From contig JAIQFR010000018.1 of assembly GCA_020073205.1 (NCBI GenBank), positions 1 through 55,553 of the forward strand: a DNA stretch of 55,553 nt, written 5' to 3'. How positions within the stretch are numbered: position 1 is the stretch's first letter; the number at the start of each line of letters is the position of its first letter. The notes under the pieces were generated by a model. That model did not search any database. It was not told the DNA's origin and saw only the letters and a program-made list of their open reading frames with translations. Below are positions 53,559 to 55,553 of the stretch, piece by piece. The stretch comes from Terriglobia bacterium (GTDB lineage: Bacteria > Acidobacteriota > Polarisedimenticolia > Polarisedimenticolales > JAIQFR01). A program made the position numbers and the translations under genes.

Positions 53559-53813
53559 TCAGCGTCCGGCGCGGAAGCCGCGGGGGTAGCACGTCTCGCA
53601 AGCGAAGACGATCCCGTCATCGGGGTTCGTGAACGTCGTCCCCAACCCGAGGCAACTCCACGCCCATGGGGTGAACGACGCTTCCGTTCCGACATGCGCC
53701 CCGCAGTACACGGCGCCGCGGTCGCTGATGTAGATGCACGCGGCATCGAACTGCTCGCCGGGTTTCAGGTCGTGCGGCTGCTGGTGCCGATTCGGGCTGA
53801 TGATCTTGGCCAT
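53559..53813 (-). CDS. Hypothetical small protein with CxxC/CxxH motifs
   Basis: 84 residues. LKPGEQFDAACIYISDRGAVYCGAHVGTEASFTPWAWSCLGLG and IVFACETCYPRGFRAG contain C-x2-H and C-x2-C pairs that could bind one zinc. It reads as a small beta-rich knuckle protein. It ends 3 nt before the next gene and begins 12 nt after the 128-residue gene, so all three minus-strand genes here form one operon. Not recognised. Confidence 0.6.
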   Translation of the reverse strand: MAKIISPNRHQQPHDLKPGEQFDAACIYISDRGAVYCGAHVGTEASFTPWAWSCLGLGTTFTNPDDGIVFACETCYPRGFRAGR

Positions 53814-53825
53814 CGTGGATTCCCT

Positions 53826-54212
53826 CTACCAGACCTCATCGAGGATGATGTCGTAGCCGAGGATTTGCGTTCCGTCCGTGAACTCCCGGACGATCCGCAG
53901 CATCCTGCCGTTGCCGCTCCGCTCGGCGAACACCCGCGTGCCGTCGTCGTTCCGGGAGAGCTCGATGGTTCCGCCGGGCCTCAAGGCGTCGATCTTCTGA
54001 TCGGTGGTCCGTTCGTCCCTGGTGGTGGCGGCGGCGATGCCTGCAGCGTATGCCGCCTCGAGCGCGGCATTGACCTTCCACACCGCCACGTCGTGGAAGT
54101 CCAGCGCGTCGCTGTTCCGGGTCTCAAGGGTGTTGATCGCGAGGTGGGCCCGAGCGATTTCCGCGATCGTGTTGTTCGTCGCCTTCCGTGGGGTCTTTGG
54201 CTTAGTGGCCAT
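53826..54212 (-). CDS. Hypothetical protein, first of the 54212-53106 operon
   Basis: 128 residues from ATG 54212, with GGAGAA 7 nt upstream; the frame extends to 54440 but that part has no support. Basic N-terminus (ATKPKTPRKATNNTIAEIARAHLAINTLETRNSDALDF), a helical middle (VAVWKVNAALEAAYAAGIAAATT), and a beta-like end (GGTIELSRNDDGTRVFAERSG...ILGYDIILDEVW). No known domain identified. The 122-bp divergent gap to 54335 should hold promoters for both directions. Confidence 0.65.
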   Translation of the reverse strand: MATKPKTPRKATNNTIAEIARAHLAINTLETRNSDALDFHDVAVWKVNAALEAAYAAGIAAATTRDERTTDQKIDALRPGGTIELSRNDDGTRVFAERSGNGRMLRIVREFTDGTQILGYDIILDEVW

Positions 54213-54334
54213 CGTCGTTCTCCTTCGCGTCGTTGCATGGTCATGAGTGCGCCCGGTTTCGCGAGTGATCAAGGGAATTCGCGAGCATTTCTGAGGCGAA
54301 TGTGGGGCGACTCCGCAGAGGCGAGGGTGTGGCG

Positions 54335-54565
54335 ATGATCGCCCGCTGCGCCGTGTGCGGCGTGCGCTTCCTCGTAAGGCGAAGCCGGACCTACTGCAAC
54401 CGCCACTACTGGCGCCTGCGACGTCTGGGCGAGAAGGCACCGTGGGAACTCGAACGTCTGGCCCGCGAGGCGGACTACACGAAGCGACTCATCGAGATCC
54501 TGCACAACGAGCAGCGTATCGAGGTCGGGGTAGCGGATCTGCAACGCAAGGACGGACTACCGTGA
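54335..54565 (+). CDS. Small zinc-ribbon-like protein upstream of HNH gene
   Basis: 76 residues from ATG 54335. RCAVCGVRFLVRRSRTYCNRHYWRLRRLGE has C-x2-C and C-x2-H spacing, so a treble-clef or ribbon zinc site is likely. A helical end follows (LERLAREADYTKRLIEILHNEQRIEVGVADL). It lies 19 nt ahead of the HNH gene on the same strand. In phage genomes such small zinc proteins are common in this position; no specific role is known. Confidence 0.65.
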   Translation: MIARCAVCGVRFLVRRSRTYCNRHYWRLRRLGEKAPWELERLAREADYTKRLIEILHNEQRIEVGVADLQRKDGLP

Positions 54566-54584
54566 GGCACGGAAGGAGTGCGGA

Positions 54585-54932
54585 ATGCCGAGCCGACCTG
54601 CCACGCCGTGCCGCTGGCCTGGGTGCCCGGCGCTGAGCCACGAGAGGTTCTGTCCCGAACACCAGAGCGACGAGTACCGACGGCAGGACGCGAACCGTCC
54701 AAGCATGAGAGAGCGCGGCTACACGAGCGCGTGGCTCACACTGAGGAAGGAGATCCTCCGACGCGACAACCACGTGTGCCGCGGCTGCGGACAGCGAGCG
54801 ACCGACGTCGACCACATCATGTCGAAGCGAGCTGGCGGTTCGGACGATCCTCGAAACCTCCAAGCACTCTGCCATTCATGTCACAGCGCGAAGACGATGG
54901 TGGAGTCCGTGGCGAAGAAGGCGAGAGCGTGA
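54585..54932 (+). CDS. HNH endonuclease (phage packaging-associated type)
   Basis: 115 residues. An N-terminal knuckle PCRWPGCPALSHERFCPEH leads to the HNH fold: SAWLTLRKEILRRDNHVCRGCGQRATDVDHIMSKRAGGSDDPRNLQALCHSCHSAKT. The DH dyad (VDHI), the Asn in RNLQAL and the last CHSCHSAKT are intact, with four zinc cysteines. HNH proteins of this size lie beside terminase genes in HK97-like phages and help cut DNA at cos. That supports packaging genes off the right edge. Confidence 0.9.
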   Translation: MPSRPATPCRWPGCPALSHERFCPEHQSDEYRRQDANRPSMRERGYTSAWLTLRKEILRRDNHVCRGCGQRATDVDHIMSKRAGGSDDPRNLQALCHSCHSAKTMVESVAKKARA

Positions 54933-55108
54933 GCGCGAGGGGGAGGGGACCTCAAACTCTAGGAAATGCGGCCGTTTCCGCGCGCCTGGTCGCACGCACG
55001 CGGCCGCGGGTTTTGCCATAGGGGGGGGTATGAGGAAATGGATTGATATTGCGCCCGCTTTCGAGAACGAGGGCCGTTTGAAGCGGGCCTGAAACGGGGT
55101 CAAAACCC
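54933..55108. other. 176-bp non-coding stretch after the HNH gene, with palindrome and G8 run
   Basis: It contains ggaaa/tttcc inverted arms (54962-54979), a perfect 10-bp palindrome cgcggccgcg (54999-55008), and ttttgccata followed by eight G (55021-55028). Just after this, ATG 55030 opens only 20 codons. Its position between the HNH gene and the next phage-type gene would suit a cos site or a leader, but nothing here proves it. Confidence 0.35.
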
Positions 55109-55498
55109 ATGCAAATTGAGCATGTTTCTACCACGCAACTGGCCGGAATGGCCGCTCCCTACAACCCGAGGCGGATCAGCGACCACGATCTGGACGCCCT
55201 CCGCCGGTCCCTGCGGTTCTTCGGCACCGTCGAGCCGATCGTGGTCAACAAGCGCTCGGGCCACATCGTGGGCGGCCACCAGCGGGTCAGGGCCGCCGAA
55301 GCCGAGGGGATCGACACGCTCCCGGTCGTCTACGTGGACCTGGACGACCCGTCCGAGCGGCAACTCAACCTCGCGCTCAACAAGATCTCCGGCGAGTGGG
55401 ACGAGGAGAAACTGGCCGCGGTCCTCGCCGAGCTGGAGCAGGTCGGTGCTTGTTTTCCTCTCCGAAATCCTTCCGGGTTTGAGGGCGTAAATCGGTAG
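55109..55498 (+). CDS. ParB/Srx-like nuclease-domain protein, probably interrupted
   Basis: 129 residues. Residues 1-108 are a ParB N-terminal-like domain: QLAGMAAPYNPRRISDHDLDALRRSLRFFGTVEPIVVNKRSGHIVGGHQRVRAAEAEGIDTLPVVYVDLDD, then LALNKISGEWDEEKLAAVLAELEQ. GGHQR is the nucleotide-site motif. In phages this domain is normally followed by another 100 residues or more, often a DNA methylase. Here the family sequence stops at ELEQ and is replaced by VGACFPLRNPSGFEGVNR and a stop, in a different base composition. An insertion or intron border at about 55440 is likely. Confidence 0.75.
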   Translation: MQIEHVSTTQLAGMAAPYNPRRISDHDLDALRRSLRFFGTVEPIVVNKRSGHIVGGHQRVRAAEAEGIDTLPVVYVDLDDPSERQLNLALNKISGEWDEEKLAAVLAELEQVGACFPLRNPSGFEGVNR

Positions 55499-55519
55499 AG
55501 AAATTCCCTCCTTCTTCTG

Positions 55520-55552
55520 GCGGCCGAAGGCCGCGAGTAGGAGGACGGGATG
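55520..55552 (+). promoter_or_regulatory. Hairpin, strong ribosome site and start codon of a gene cut by the window end
   Basis: gcggcc-gaa-ggccgc (55520-55534) forms a 6-bp hairpin with a three-base loop. AGGAGG (55539-55544) lies 5 nt ahead of ATG 55550-55552, an ideal ribosome site. Only the start codon is inside the window, so the product is unknown. It may belong to the element that interrupts the ParB-domain gene. Confidence 0.5.
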
Positions 55553-55553
55553 T

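Noticed and set aside
55030-55092. 20-codon frame MRKWIDIAPAFENEGRLKRA after the G8 run
   Set aside because: It is too short to support, and the G run is not a normal ribosome site. It could be a leader peptide, but nothing shows this.

Overview
The window is mostly high-GC DNA (roughly two thirds G+C by eye) with very tight gene packing: many consecutive genes share ATGA, GTGA or TGATG stop/start overlaps. The content suggests a Gram-negative, aerobically respiring bacterium: an alternative complex III plus an A2-type caa3 oxidase, a tripartite RND pump, and lipoproteins. An Acidobacteriota-like genome is my best guess, but no phylogenetic marker here settles it.

Layout. (1) 1-2460 is a patchwork: an AT-rich OLD-family ATPase/Toprim gene cut by the window edge, a thiC-like 3' end with its own terminator, and the 3' two thirds of an ABC-2 permease joined in frame to a 3'-truncated nifU. 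This looks like a recombination scar or a chimeric assembly. (2) 3535-7893 (minus) is an overlapping glycosyltransferase / methyltransferase / GH63 glucosidase operon. (3) 8071-15643 (plus) is one run of TolC, adaptor, RND permease, FkbM methyltransferase and Cax exchanger. (4) 15791-19702 holds a PMT-like membrane protein, a 59-residue secreted Cys-rich peptide on the opposite strand, and a TMTC-like membrane/TPR protein. (5) 19897-33643 is a complete respiratory cluster: actA, a small Tat-signal peptide gene, actB, actC, an actD-actE fusion, actF, a cytochrome c, SCO, then ctaD, ctaE, ctaF, ctaC (with fused cytochrome c) and ctaB. Electrons would pass from quinol through complex III and cytochrome c domains to the oxidase; SCO and CtaB would supply copper and heme. 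(6) 33685-43396 carries redox and housekeeping genes: an FAD reductase, a hemerythrin-like protein, a thioredoxin-fold protein, msrA, a second PMT-like protein, a DsbA-family protein, an amidase, a GerMN lipoprotein, murI, rph and rdgB.

The most striking item is the DsbA-family gene at 38473-39291 (minus). An in-frame TGA lies exactly where the first cysteine of the active-site CPFC motif belongs. A perfect 8-bp hairpin with a GGTGC loop starts 10 nt downstream, as expected for a bacterial SECIS element. I read this as a membrane-anchored selenocysteine thiol oxidoreductase (U-P-F-C).

(7) From tRNA-Asn (43541-43616) to the right edge is a mobile, phage-like island. It has palindromic GTTAAC repeats, a HigB / HigA-ImmA toxin-antitoxin operon with two extra genes, a serine recombinase operon with DUF2924, CCTGGACAA iteron-like repeats, a CHC2/Toprim primase-ATPase, an excisionase-like HTH protein, several unknown small proteins, an HNH endonuclease and a ParB-domain gene that appears to be interrupted near the window end.
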